DNA of 64,000 nucleotides from the NCBI GenBank assembly GCA_023382975.1, contig JAHDXO010000030.1, positions 1 through 64,000 on the forward strand, written 5' to 3'. The position numbers were made by a program, and so were the translations under genes. The number at the start of each line of letters is the position of its first letter. Position 1 is the stretch's first letter. This document shows, piece by piece, positions 1 through 7,624 of the stretch. This stretch comes from Pirellulaceae bacterium (GTDB lineage: Bacteria; Planctomycetota; Planctomycetia; Pirellulales; Pirellulaceae). The notes beneath the pieces are model-generated. The model searched no databases. It worked only from the letters and a program-made list of their open reading frames with translations, and was not told the origin of the DNA.

Positions 1-50
1 AAGTCTCCACCCCGCGGGGGGGTTGCCGGCTCCTTGTTGGGTGTTTTTTT

Positions 51-109
51 CCCTCCCCCCCCCCCCCCCCTCCCCCCCCCCCCCTCCCCCCCCCCCCCCC
101 CCCCCCCCC
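51..109. repeat. C-rich low-complexity tract
   Basis: Almost uninterrupted run of C broken by three single T residues, following a short T run at the left edge of the window. It lies about 150 bases beyond the stop codon of the minus-strand lyase-like gene. Nothing codes here: the proline-rich frame across it is an artefact of the C run. It may be a real homopolymer (G-rich on the minus strand) or a sequencing or assembly artefact at a contig edge; the latter seems likelier because nothing else in the window resembles it. Confidence 0.8.
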
Positions 110-127
110 ACGACTTTTTCAGCAGCC

Positions 128-192
128 TCCGAAGGCGAATGCTTGGCGCTCGAGCGACGCGCAATTTGCTCTCGGACGCTGGCGCCTTCGGA
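128..192. repeat. 10-bp inverted repeat downstream of lyase gene
   Basis: TCCGAAGGCG at 128-137 is the exact reverse complement of CGCCTTCGGA at 183-192, with a 45-base spacer. It lies 68 bases past the stop of the minus-strand gene and could be part of its terminator region, but there is no U-tract and the loop is long. No gene is seen in 1-259. Confidence 0.35.
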
Positions 193-259
193 TTGCCGCT
201 AGACGACTTCGTTGCGGCCGTGCCGCGTTACGTTCAGGGATGCCATCGTGAATCGCTGG

Positions 260-1777
260 TCATTGGGCCGTCATCGGTCCGATGTACTGTTGGGCGATGA
301 CGACGTTATCGATGTACAGGTGCTGGTCGTAGGGCGAAGGCTTTGTGCCGCCGTGGTAGACGTTCATCCAGATCTGCTCGATCTTCAGCCGATCGTTGTG
401 GCGGAAGCGGATGTCGGACTTGTCGAAGGCCAACCGGCCGTCGACCCATGCGCGCAGCACTCCGTCCTTTTCGCCCGGACGGTTCAGGCGCAGATGCTGC
501 TCGATCGCGTACCAGCGATTGTTCTGCAGGAACCCGCGGTAGCCTTGGTCCCAAATCCAGATGTCGCCGTACGTGCCCGTCATGTCGGCGTGGTAGCAAT
601 ACGTGCCGATCGGGGTCAAGCCGCTCAGCGGATTGTCCTTGGGGATGGTCAGGTGGAACGCGCCGCGGGCCGACCAGCCGTCGGTGCCGTCGCTCTTGCG
701 GCCTCCCCACCCCGCAACGCCGTAGGTTCCGCTGATGCCCGGCATCTTGCCGCCTTGCAGGGTCTGGTTCCAATCGTCGGCCAGCCGGAGATAATAGCGG
801 AAATAGATCTCTTCCGGCTCCTGTCCGATCTGCTTCTGGAACTTGTAGATCGTGTTCAGTGCGCCCGTCGCACCCTCGGCGATCTTCACCCGCAGAGCCT
901 TGCCCGAGAGCGGTTCGAATTTCCGCTCCGGGTCGTCGTTGATCGTGTCGATCATCTTTAGCTCCGCGGCCAGCGTCCACTCCTTGGCCCAAGCGTCCGA
1001 TTCGAAATCGGTCGAGAAGATGACTTGGTCATCCGCACCGATTCCCCGGTCCGCCGGATACTTCGCCGCCAAGCCCAGGATCGCTGGGGTCGGCGACACG
1101 ATCTTGCCTTGGGCGCAGCGGAAGACGCCGATTTCGGTACTGCCACTTCCCGATTGCTGGTGACAGTACAGACGCAGCGTCGCCCGATCGACCAAGCGGT
1201 CGACGAGCGCACTCGGCAGATCGAACCGCAAGAGCGTGTGCGCCGATTGACCGCCAACCTGCAGTTCCGTGGCTCCACCAAAGCCGCGGTAGGTCGACGT
1301 GTGCATCGACGTATCGGCCGCGGCGGACAGAATCGTCCGCTGCTGCCCGACGACAATCTCCAGTTGGGGCTGCTGGTCGGCCTGTTCCCACTCGCGGCTT
1401 CGGAAACGGCAGGAGACTCCTCCCTTGACGGCGCGCAGCAGGACGCCCTGGTTCGGATGCCTTCCATCCAACCACTCTCGCACCAGTTTCGTGATGTCCC
1501 ACTCGAGCGTCTGGGCCTTGCGCTCGGCGGTCATCGTGCTCACGGCGAAGGGCACCGAACCCTGGGGCTCGTTGTTCGCGTCGCACCAATCGCCCATCGT
1601 GTGCCGCCATTTCAGCAAGGCGGCGCGATTGTAGTAGTCGCGTGTCGCGCCGGTACTGTCCCCCGTCTGCCCTTCCGCCCAATCGTGCTCGGCCGCGCCG
1701 AGCGACATGCAGACGGCCGCTGCCAACCAGACGACACCCGATACCGCGATGCGTTGACCGTTTCTCGCGAGCGACAT
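260..1777 (-). CDS. secreted polysaccharide lyase-like protein with DNRLRE-type module
   Basis: Exported protein of 505 residues, probably acting on an acidic polysaccharide outside the cytoplasm. The ATG at 1777 is preferred over one seven codons upstream, because GGGAGAG lies six bases before it and it starts a clean signal peptide (MSLARNGQR, then a hydrophobic stretch ending SLGAA). Residues about 50-205 resemble DNRLRE/CBM96 beta-sandwich modules (WDITKLVREWLDG, LLRFDLPSALVDR). The C-terminal ~290 residues (GGKMPGISGTYG, GWGGRKSDGTDGW, YIDNVVIAQQYIG) resemble the jelly-roll fold of PL14-type lyases. The lyase assignment is by fold resemblance only; catalytic residues were not verified. 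Its neighbours are also secreted, beta-rich proteins. Confidence 0.65.
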   Translation of the reverse strand: MSLARNGQRIAVSGVVWLAAAVCMSLGAAEHDWAEGQTGDSTGATRDYYNRAALLKWRHTMGDWCDANNEPQGSVPFAVSTMTAERKAQTLEWDITKLVREWLDGRHPNQGVLLRAVKGGVSCRFRSREWEQADQQPQLEIVVGQQRTILSAAADTSMHTSTYRGFGGATELQVGGQSAHTLLRFDLPSALVDRLVDRATLRLYCHQQSGSGSTEIGVFRCAQGKIVSPTPAILGLAAKYPADRGIGADDQVIFSTDFESDAWAKEWTLAAELKMIDTINDDPERKFEPLSGKALRVKIAEGATGALNTIYKFQKQIGQEPEEIYFRYYLRLADDWNQTLQGGKMPGISGTYGVAGWGGRKSDGTDGWSARGAFHLTIPKDNPLSGLTPIGTYCYHADMTGTYGDIWIWDQGYRGFLQNNRWYAIEQHLRLNRPGEKDGVLRAWVDGRLAFDKSDIRFRHNDRLKIEQIWMNVYHGGTKPSPYDQHLYIDNVVIAQQYIGPMTAQ

Positions 1778-1996
1778 GATCCACTCTCCCAGATTCATCG
1801 ATTCAACCAGCCACCTGGCCCAATGCTTCAGGCCGGACGCAATGACCCCGAGTATACCACCCTGCTCCCAATTCGCTACGGTGGCACGCGGTCACGGAAT
1901 CTGGTAGCGTGTTCTCCGAAGCCGCCGACGAGCGTGTAGCACGCGGCGGCGGAAAGACGATTTACCGTCCTCCCCCCGATACAAGGAACAAAGGTC

Positions 1997-3367
1997 ATGA
2001 TGCGCCTCTGGACTCTCTTGGCAATGCTGCTGGTGTTCGCGTCTTCCGTGCCGGCCGCCGAATTCTACATCGATCCGCAACACGGAAATCCAGCGGGCGA
2101 CGGGAGTGCGGACAAGCCGTGGCGGAGCCTGCAAGAGGTGATCGACGGCGGACTGGTCCAGAGCCGCCAGTGGGATGCGCTGCCCTACAATGCCGACCGG
2201 AAACTCGTGGCGAAGAACGAAGGAGCCCCCATCCAGCCGGGCGACACGATGTGGCTCCGCAGCGGCGACTACGGCGACGTGACGATTCGCAAGCACTACA
2301 ACACGGGCGTCATCACCATCGCCGCCCAGCAAGGCCATACGCCCCGGTTCCGCAGCCTGCTGCTGCAATCCAGTTCGCACTGGGCGCTGAAGGGGTTGCA
2401 CGTCAGCCCCGAATTCGGCAGCGGCGCCAAGTCGCGGACGATGATCGATGTTCAGTCGCATGGCTGGAACGGGCCCGTGCATGATGTGCTGGTCGAGCAG
2501 TGCGTGCTCCAATCGACCGCGGACTCGTCCGGCTGGACGGCCGCCGATTGGAACCAACGGGCCGTCAGCGGCATCGGGGCGGACGGCCAGCGGATTGTGA
2601 TCCGCGGCAACCGGCTCAAGAACGTGAACTTCGGCATTTCGGTCAGCGCGTCGCACTCGCTGGTCGAGCGGAATGTCGTGGAGAATTTCTGCGGCGACGG
2701 GCTTCGCGGCCTGGGCAACCACTCGTTGTTCCAATACAACTTGGTGAAGAACTGCTACGACGTGAACGACAACCACGACGACGGCTTCCAGAGTTGGTCG
2801 ACCGGGCCGGGCGGCGTCGGCTCCGGCGAGGTGATCGGGATCGTTCTGCGAGGCAACACGATCATCAACAGCGAAGACCCCAACCAGCCTCATCGCGGCA
2901 CGCTGCAAGGCATCGGCTGCTTTGACGGGATGTTCGTCGACTGGACGATCGAGAACAACGTGGTCATCGTGGACCACTACCACGGCATCACGCTCGGGGG
3001 TGCTCGGAACTGCCGCTTCGTGAACAACACGGTGCTCGACCCGAACGACCGGCGCCCCGGCCCGGCGGCCCTGCGGATCGGCAAACACAAGCGGGGCACC
3101 GTGTCCACCGGCTGCATCGTGCGGAACAACTTGGTTTCCGCGATGCACGTGGACGGCCAGGAGATGACCGTCGACCACAACTTGGTTGTCGAAGATCCTG
3201 CGTCGGTCTTCGTCGCTCCCGACCAATTCGATCTGCAGCTACGGGCCGGCAGTCCCGCCATCGACGCCGGCAGCGGCGACCTAGCGCCCGCCGTCGACAT
3301 CCAGGGCATCGCACGTCCGCAAGGCCCCGCTTTCGACATCGGAGCTCACGAGTACGCGCCGAAGTGA
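1997..3367 (+). CDS. secreted right-handed beta-helix protein (pectate lyase-like)
   Basis: Protein of 456 residues with a signal peptide (MMRLWTLLAMLLVFASSVPAA) and the usual opening of this group (EFYIDPQHGNPAGDGSADKP), in which a polysaccharide-binding beta-helix follows. The rest is a chain of short asparagine-rich turns (IRGNRLKNVNF, VERNVVENF, IENNVVIVD, CRFVNNTVLD), as in parallel beta-helix lyases and DUF1565-type proteins. The C-terminus carries the common ending SPAIDAGSGD...DIGAHEYAP. A start at ATG 1997 or the adjacent ATG 2000 is supported by AAGGAACAAAGG upstream. It is convergent with the 851-aa secreted protein next door, 39 bases away. The substrate is unknown; a lyase or structural role are both possible. 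Confidence 0.75.
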   Translation: MMRLWTLLAMLLVFASSVPAAEFYIDPQHGNPAGDGSADKPWRSLQEVIDGGLVQSRQWDALPYNADRKLVAKNEGAPIQPGDTMWLRSGDYGDVTIRKHYNTGVITIAAQQGHTPRFRSLLLQSSSHWALKGLHVSPEFGSGAKSRTMIDVQSHGWNGPVHDVLVEQCVLQSTADSSGWTAADWNQRAVSGIGADGQRIVIRGNRLKNVNFGISVSASHSLVERNVVENFCGDGLRGLGNHSLFQYNLVKNCYDVNDNHDDGFQSWSTGPGGVGSGEVIGIVLRGNTIINSEDPNQPHRGTLQGIGCFDGMFVDWTIENNVVIVDHYHGITLGGARNCRFVNNTVLDPNDRRPGPAALRIGKHKRGTVSTGCIVRNNLVSAMHVDGQEMTVDHNLVVEDPASVFVAPDQFDLQLRAGSPAIDAGSGDLAPAVDIQGIARPQGPAFDIGAHEYAPK

Positions 3368-3406
3368 TCTCTGCGGAACGAACGGCATCGAACGCAGGCC
3401 GTCTGC

Positions 3407-5962
3407 TCATCGCGTGGCCGCGCCACTGATGACAAACCGCTGCGTTACGGGCCCCAACATCTCGTACGTTCTGCTTTGCTCGTATTCGTTCCCCCAGACG
3501 ATATTGTTCTTGTCATGCACCAGACGGTGCTCCTTCGTGAGCGTCACGCTGACGACCACCGTCCCGCCGGTCCCGTCCGAGGTGCCGGTGATCAGGCCGG
3601 TATCGGCGTCGATGCTCATCCAACTCGGCTTCTCGGTAAGCGCGAACTTCAGAGGCTCGATCTTCCAGAATCTGGTGCCGGGCTTGGGTTTGGTGTTGTC
3701 TCTTCGGGTGAGGTCACCGATGGAACGGATGGCTTGCACTTGATAGCGATAGGGCTGGCCCGCCGGTGCGCTCGTGACCGGCACACTGTAGATGAAAGGC
3801 CTGGGAGCTTCGACATAATCCGAATCGCCGCTCCGCTTGCCGCTGTCGTCCACCGCCACGACGCGGTAATAAGCTTTGTTGGTGTTCGGCAGAGCACTTT
3901 CCACGCCCACCACGTCCAGGGAAGTCCCCGCGACCTCCGCCACGAAGTTTGCGGGAGACGGATTCGCGAGTTCCTTCGTATCGCCGAGTTTGACTTCGTA
4001 GGGAGCGTCGTGGACGGTAAAGCCCTTCTCGTCGCTGCCGTACACCCGGTACTTGGCGGGCGTCCTTCCCGCCGGGTTTGCGCTCCATGTCAAGGTCCCG
4101 ATTCCGGTGTCCGCGTCGTGTTGGATCGCCACATCGACGGGATATTCCGGCCCCTGGGCGGTGAAGCTCCAGATGTCGCTCCACGGCCCCCAGACGCCGT
4201 GGGAATCCCGGGCTTTCACGCGCCAGTAGTAGGTTTTTCCGTGCGTCAAGAGGCCGGACCGCGGCAGCGCGTAGCGGGCCTTGCTTTGGTCGGGCGTCCT
4301 AGAAATGTACTTGTCGAAATTGGGAGACATGGGCCAACGCACGTCGGGACGGTCCGCAAGCTGGAAGTGATAATCCGTGATGGCGTCGCCGTCGGGATCC
4401 GCGGCGGCATTCCACTGGAACACCACGTCGGTGCCGTCGCTGCGGCCGCCATTGGCCGGAGCGATGGGAGACGGGGACGTTCCGGGAGGACGCGTCTTCG
4501 ATCGTTCGACCCACGAGTGCGTGATCCTCAAGTGTCTGGCGCGGTTGGTGCCGGTCCGTTCGTCGGTATGATCCAAGTACGTGAGACGGTTCTCTCCCAC
4601 GGTCATGGAGGGCATGGCCAGCGGCGCCATCTGGATGTCGTTGCCGATCTTGACGGCGCTCAGCGAAGCAGCGCCCGTCAACGTGCAGCGGAGCCAGTAC
4701 TCGCGCGAGTCGGCGGTGCGTTGCCTGAACTTGCCGTCAAACTCGTCCACTGTCGCCAACGGCGTGTAGACGATCTTCCTCCAGTCTTTCGGGTCCACGA
4801 AGCCGACCTCGAAGGCGCACCCGTCGCCCGAGGCGGAAAGTCTGCCGCCGACGAACTGATAAGACGCCTTCATCTGCCAGACGATCGTGCCCGCACCCTC
4901 CTTCGTGGCCGTGAGGACGCCGTCGTGGTTGTCGATATTCGAAACGGTTGCTCCGGCCCGCCACTGCGAATCGTTGCGGAAGTCCGGGGCATATTCCCAG
5001 AGACCGTTGTTGATCGTGTCCGGAACCATCGGGGGATGTCCCGACATGTCGCCGTGGAATTTCACTGGCGATTCGTGCCCCCACCTCCATTCCAGGGCCT
5101 CGTGCGGGCGCAGCACCATGCCCATGTTCCACCAGGCCCAGCCGTCGAGTTGCTGGACTGTGTCCCCTTCCCACGTGTAGTATTGGGCGTAGTCCTCGTT
5201 GTTCCTGAGGGGATTCATGGGACTCATGATTCCGTACTGATGCACGCGTTTGATCAGGTCGTGGTCGCGCACCAAGTCCAATTCGTTGGCGAGCGTGTGG
5301 TTGTCCCGCAGGAGCATGAACGTGGCTATGTCTCCGTCCAGCGTGTTGTATCTGCCGTCGAAGAAGACCTGCGGCACGACGTGGCCGGGGCAATGACTGA
5401 AGATGCAGTCGCGCATTCCGACCTTGTCGAGCAGGTCCGACAGGCACAACGTGCTGTTACCGCAGGTGTTGAACCCGAACACGTTGATCGCTTGCGAAAC
5501 GTCGCCCTGCGCGGTGTTGTTGCCGTTGCCCTTGTGATAGCGGTGGGTGATGTAGAAATAGAACAACGCAAGGGCCTTCTCCCGGTCGGTCGCCAGCCCT
5601 TTCACCACTGAGTCCGCGATGGTCTGCTGGGAGAAATAGTCGATAGGTCCGATCGTCAGCCACGGATTGATCACGTTGGCCGCGCCGACGTTCTCCATAC
5701 GGATCGAGCGGTTGGACTCCCAAGTCTGCACGTACGGCTCCCACACGCCGGGCAGCGTGGTACACATCTTTCCGTCCATCGTGCCGCCCTGCGCGATGTG
5801 GTAGGAGAAAGGCGACGCTGTAATCTCCTGGACGTGGCTCTTGCGAACATCGGTGGGGTCGGTGTCGGACGCCCATGGCTCGCAGGCTCCGTGGGCCAAC
5901 AAGGCAAAGCAAGCAGCCGAAAGAAACGCGCCGAACAGTACGAGTCTGTGCCATTTCAACAC
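3407..5962 (-). CDS. secreted transglutaminase-like / FN3 protein
   Basis: Protein of 851 residues with an N-terminal signal peptide (hydrophobic LVLFGAFLSAACFALLAHG). Residues about 120-215 look like a transglutaminase-like cysteine peptidase fold: a helix (EKALALFYFYITHRY), Cys in FNTCGNSTLCLSDL (Cys167/Cys173), His194 in GHVVPQVFFDGRYN and Asp209/Asp211 in TLDGD, the expected Cys-His-Asp order. After about residue 500 come fibronectin-III-like repeats (VVFQWNAAADPDGDAITDY, GKTYYWRVKARDSHGVWGPW) and a putative Ig-like segment near the end (WMSIDADTGLITGTSDGTGG). The family use is protein cross-linking, deamidation or peptidase activity outside the cell; the real substrate is not deducible. 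Confidence 0.65.
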   Translation of the reverse strand: MLKWHRLVLFGAFLSAACFALLAHGACEPWASDTDPTDVRKSHVQEITASPFSYHIAQGGTMDGKMCTTLPGVWEPYVQTWESNRSIRMENVGAANVINPWLTIGPIDYFSQQTIADSVVKGLATDREKALALFYFYITHRYHKGNGNNTAQGDVSQAINVFGFNTCGNSTLCLSDLLDKVGMRDCIFSHCPGHVVPQVFFDGRYNTLDGDIATFMLLRDNHTLANELDLVRDHDLIKRVHQYGIMSPMNPLRNNEDYAQYYTWEGDTVQQLDGWAWWNMGMVLRPHEALEWRWGHESPVKFHGDMSGHPPMVPDTINNGLWEYAPDFRNDSQWRAGATVSNIDNHDGVLTATKEGAGTIVWQMKASYQFVGGRLSASGDGCAFEVGFVDPKDWRKIVYTPLATVDEFDGKFRQRTADSREYWLRCTLTGAASLSAVKIGNDIQMAPLAMPSMTVGENRLTYLDHTDERTGTNRARHLRITHSWVERSKTRPPGTSPSPIAPANGGRSDGTDVVFQWNAAADPDGDAITDYHFQLADRPDVRWPMSPNFDKYISRTPDQSKARYALPRSGLLTHGKTYYWRVKARDSHGVWGPWSDIWSFTAQGPEYPVDVAIQHDADTGIGTLTWSANPAGRTPAKYRVYGSDEKGFTVHDAPYEVKLGDTKELANPSPANFVAEVAGTSLDVVGVESALPNTNKAYYRVVAVDDSGKRSGDSDYVEAPRPFIYSVPVTSAPAGQPYRYQVQAIRSIGDLTRRDNTKPKPGTRFWKIEPLKFALTEKPSWMSIDADTGLITGTSDGTGGTVVVSVTLTKEHRLVHDKNNIVWGNEYEQSRTYEMLGPVTQRFVISGAATR

Positions 5963-6015
5963 GATGGTGCTCCTTGGAGTTGCCTGAATTTGCTGTCCGA
6001 TGATCGTAGCGATCC

Positions 6016-6205
6016 GGGCGGGTTGCCTTCATGGATTCACGCCTGACGCCGGTTGTTCGCTGACCAGGGGATGCGGGTAGGCGTAGGGGGTGTAGCCGGG
6101 CTTGGGTGTGCCGTTAAAGAAGTCGACGCCGTCTTGGATTCGCGGGGAACTGCTGACCAGTCTCCCCACGCGACCGTTCAAGGTGTTGTTCCATACACAT
6201 GTGGG
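6016..6205. repeat. direct repeat copy 1 (left of toxin-antitoxin module)
   Basis: About 190 bases nearly identical (a handful of mismatches by eye) to 7435-7624. The copy includes the stop codon and the last ~60 codons of the beta-helix gene at 7448-8959. A further short match (6209-6232 against 7767-7790) follows after a gap of about 140 bases that is present only in the right copy. The two copies bracket the PIN toxin-antitoxin module. Confidence 0.9.
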
Positions 6206-6232
6206 ATGCTCGCCATAGCTGCGATCCACACG
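6029..6232 (-). pseudogene. truncated duplicate of the beta-helix protein C-terminus
   Basis: In the minus strand this segment encodes RVDRSYGE joined directly to a segment matching VWNNTLNGRVGRLVSSS and on to PHPLVSEQPASGVNP. That is the C-terminus of the 503-aa protein at 7448-8959 with 47 codons deleted in frame. Only one or two substitutions separate the two tails (PASGVNP against PAAGVNP), so the duplication is recent or kept similar by recombination. No start codon, ribosome site or signal peptide belongs to it, so it is a gene fragment. Confidence 0.85.
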
Positions 6233-6284
6233 GTTGGCCAGAGGCTTGCCCGGCTCGCGCCGCACCGAAGGAAATCCGTCACGC

Positions 6285-6680
6285 TCAGAGCCGGACGACC
6301 TCCACCGTAAGGTCGGTGAAACGATCCAGCCGATGGTCGTTGGTCAAGAACGAATCGCAGTTCGCGGCAACGGCGGCGGCGAGGTGAATCGCGTCCGGCG
6401 TCTTGAAGCGGTACTGAGCGCGGATCTCTGTGGCGCGATCCATGACGTCACGGCTGAGCACAACAATCTCCGACACGTTGTTCGCAAAGTACTCGTCGTA
6501 GTCCTGCAAGAGTCCCGTGTTGCCGCCCTGAATTGGCTTCACGCGACACTCAAGACGCGTCAGGTCGCTCGCCACACGAATGACGTCGTGCGCGGCCAGC
6601 CGAGCATCCACAATGTCGGCGAACGGAACCATCTGCTCGACCGTGTAAATCACGGGTGCCGCGTCAAGATAGAGGCGCAT
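6285..6680 (-). CDS. PIN-domain toxin (VapC-like ribonuclease)
   Basis: Protein of 131 residues with the four acidic positions of PIN nucleases: Asp6 (LYLDAAPVIY), Glu44 (SDLTRLECRV), Asp96 (TPDAIHLAAAV) and Asp115 (FLTNDHRLDRF). These bind a divalent metal and cut RNA in VapC toxins. The ATG at 6680 is chosen because GGGGAGA lies just upstream; an in-frame start 14 codons earlier has no such support. It overlaps the end of the antitoxin gene by 17 bases, the usual arrangement for co-translated type II toxin-antitoxin pairs. The pair sits between direct repeats, which suggests movement or insertion. The RNA target is unknown. Confidence 0.85.
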   Translation of the reverse strand: MRLYLDAAPVIYTVEQMVPFADIVDARLAAHDVIRVASDLTRLECRVKPIQGGNTGLLQDYDEYFANNVSEIVVLSRDVMDRATEIRAQYRFKTPDAIHLAAAVAANCDSFLTNDHRLDRFTDLTVEVVRL

Positions 6681-6933
6681 GGTCGTCTCCCCAGCTATTT
6701 CGCTCGCCCTGAATGTACGCATCCACTTCTTCCTTGGTCGGCGGCCGATGGCCTCGCAGCCGCTGGCGCTCGCGAATCGTCTCCATCACTTCCATGTAGG
6801 AACGCTGCGGCACGGTGATTGGCTCGACGACAAGGCGAACCTTGCCCTGCGAAATCGGCAGCGGCTCGTCGAGCGCTACGGTGTGCTCGTCCGCGATCGT
6901 GCCCGTCACGACGTATGTATTCAGTGTTGTCAT
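6664..6933 (-). CDS. antitoxin partner of the PIN toxin
   Basis: Protein of 89 residues directly upstream of, and overlapping, the PIN toxin gene. The N-terminal half is beta-rich (YVVTGTIADEHTVALDEPLP, GKVRLVVEPI) and the C-terminal half is charged and helical (METIRERQRLRGHRPPTKEE). This fits small VapB-like antitoxins that bind their own promoter and wrap the toxin with the C-terminus, but no named antitoxin family is certain. The ATG at 6933 is preferred to an in-frame TTG two codons earlier; GAGAG lies upstream. Identification rests mainly on gene order. Confidence 0.7.
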   Translation of the reverse strand: MTTLNTYVVTGTIADEHTVALDEPLPISQGKVRLVVEPITVPQRSYMEVMETIRERQRLRGHRPPTKEEVDAYIQGERNSWGDDHAPLS

Positions 6934-7434
6934 GGTCAACTCTCAAGTTCCATTCGTGCATTGTACGGTATCTGGCTGTCTCAGACCCAGCGAGCAGATC
7001 CCATGTGGCTCGGCCGAATCCACGTCCTCCGCCACGCGGCACAAGCGGGCGTCGCGGCGAAGGCCTTACACGCCACACCGCCGTAGCAGCCAACTTCACC
7101 GAATTCCAGCGGCTGCAGTCCGAAAAAGCCGTCCCACAATCCAACGAGTAGAAGAACGGTCTCGCAAGCCGAGCATCGGGACAGCCGCCGTTCTCATCCA
7201 ACCCTCGTAAGCTAGTCCTGACACCGAGCCCATGCAATCCCTTGTGGTCCAGAAAGGCGAGCCTTTCTCGCGGGCGAGTCCATCCCCTTTCCGAGGCAGT
7301 GCCGCAGATCGCTTCCGTCGGCCGCTTGCGTGCCCAGACCGGACACATCTGCGCGCGCTGCGGTCGGTTGCTGATTGGATTCAGGCGGCCGGTTCGACTG
7401 TCTCGCAAGACGCAGGTACGACGTCGGCAATCTG
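6934..7434. other. non-coding stretch with one perfect hairpin
   Basis: About 500 bases between the antitoxin start and the right direct repeat. No convincing gene is seen on either strand. A perfect palindrome AGAAAGGC-GA-GCCTTTCT lies at 7251-7268 and could be a terminator or recombination remnant. The antitoxin promoter must lie near 6940-7000, but no clear -10/-35 pair was identified. Confidence 0.5.
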
Positions 7435-7624
7435 GGGCGGGTTGTCTTCATGGATTCACGCCTGCCGCCGGTTGTTCGCTGACCAGGGGATGCGGGTAGG
7501 CGTAGGGGGTGTAGCCGGGCTTGGGTGTGCCGTTAAAGAAGTCGACGCCGTCTTGGATTCGCGGGGAACTGCTGACCAGTCTCCCCACGCGACCGTTCAA
7601 GGTGTTGTTCCACACGTACGTGGG
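7435..7624. repeat. direct repeat copy 2 (3' end of beta-helix gene)
   Basis: Partner of the repeat at 6016-6205, same orientation, offset 1419 bases. Here the repeat is the intact 3' end of the beta-helix gene plus 13 bases past its stop, so this is probably the original copy. Confidence 0.9.

Noticed and set aside
34..300. Proline-rich small protein over the C tract
   Set aside because: It is the translation of a homopolymer run; there is no ribosome site and no conserved features.
3476..5611. Long plus-strand frame opposite the transglutaminase-like gene
   Set aside because: Composition is Arg/Val/His-rich as expected of an antisense shadow in high-GC DNA; the minus-strand gene has signal peptide and domains.
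6695..7408. 237-aa minus-strand frame upstream of the antitoxin
   Set aside because: No recognisable domain, overlaps the antitoxin gene in another frame, and no ribosome site.
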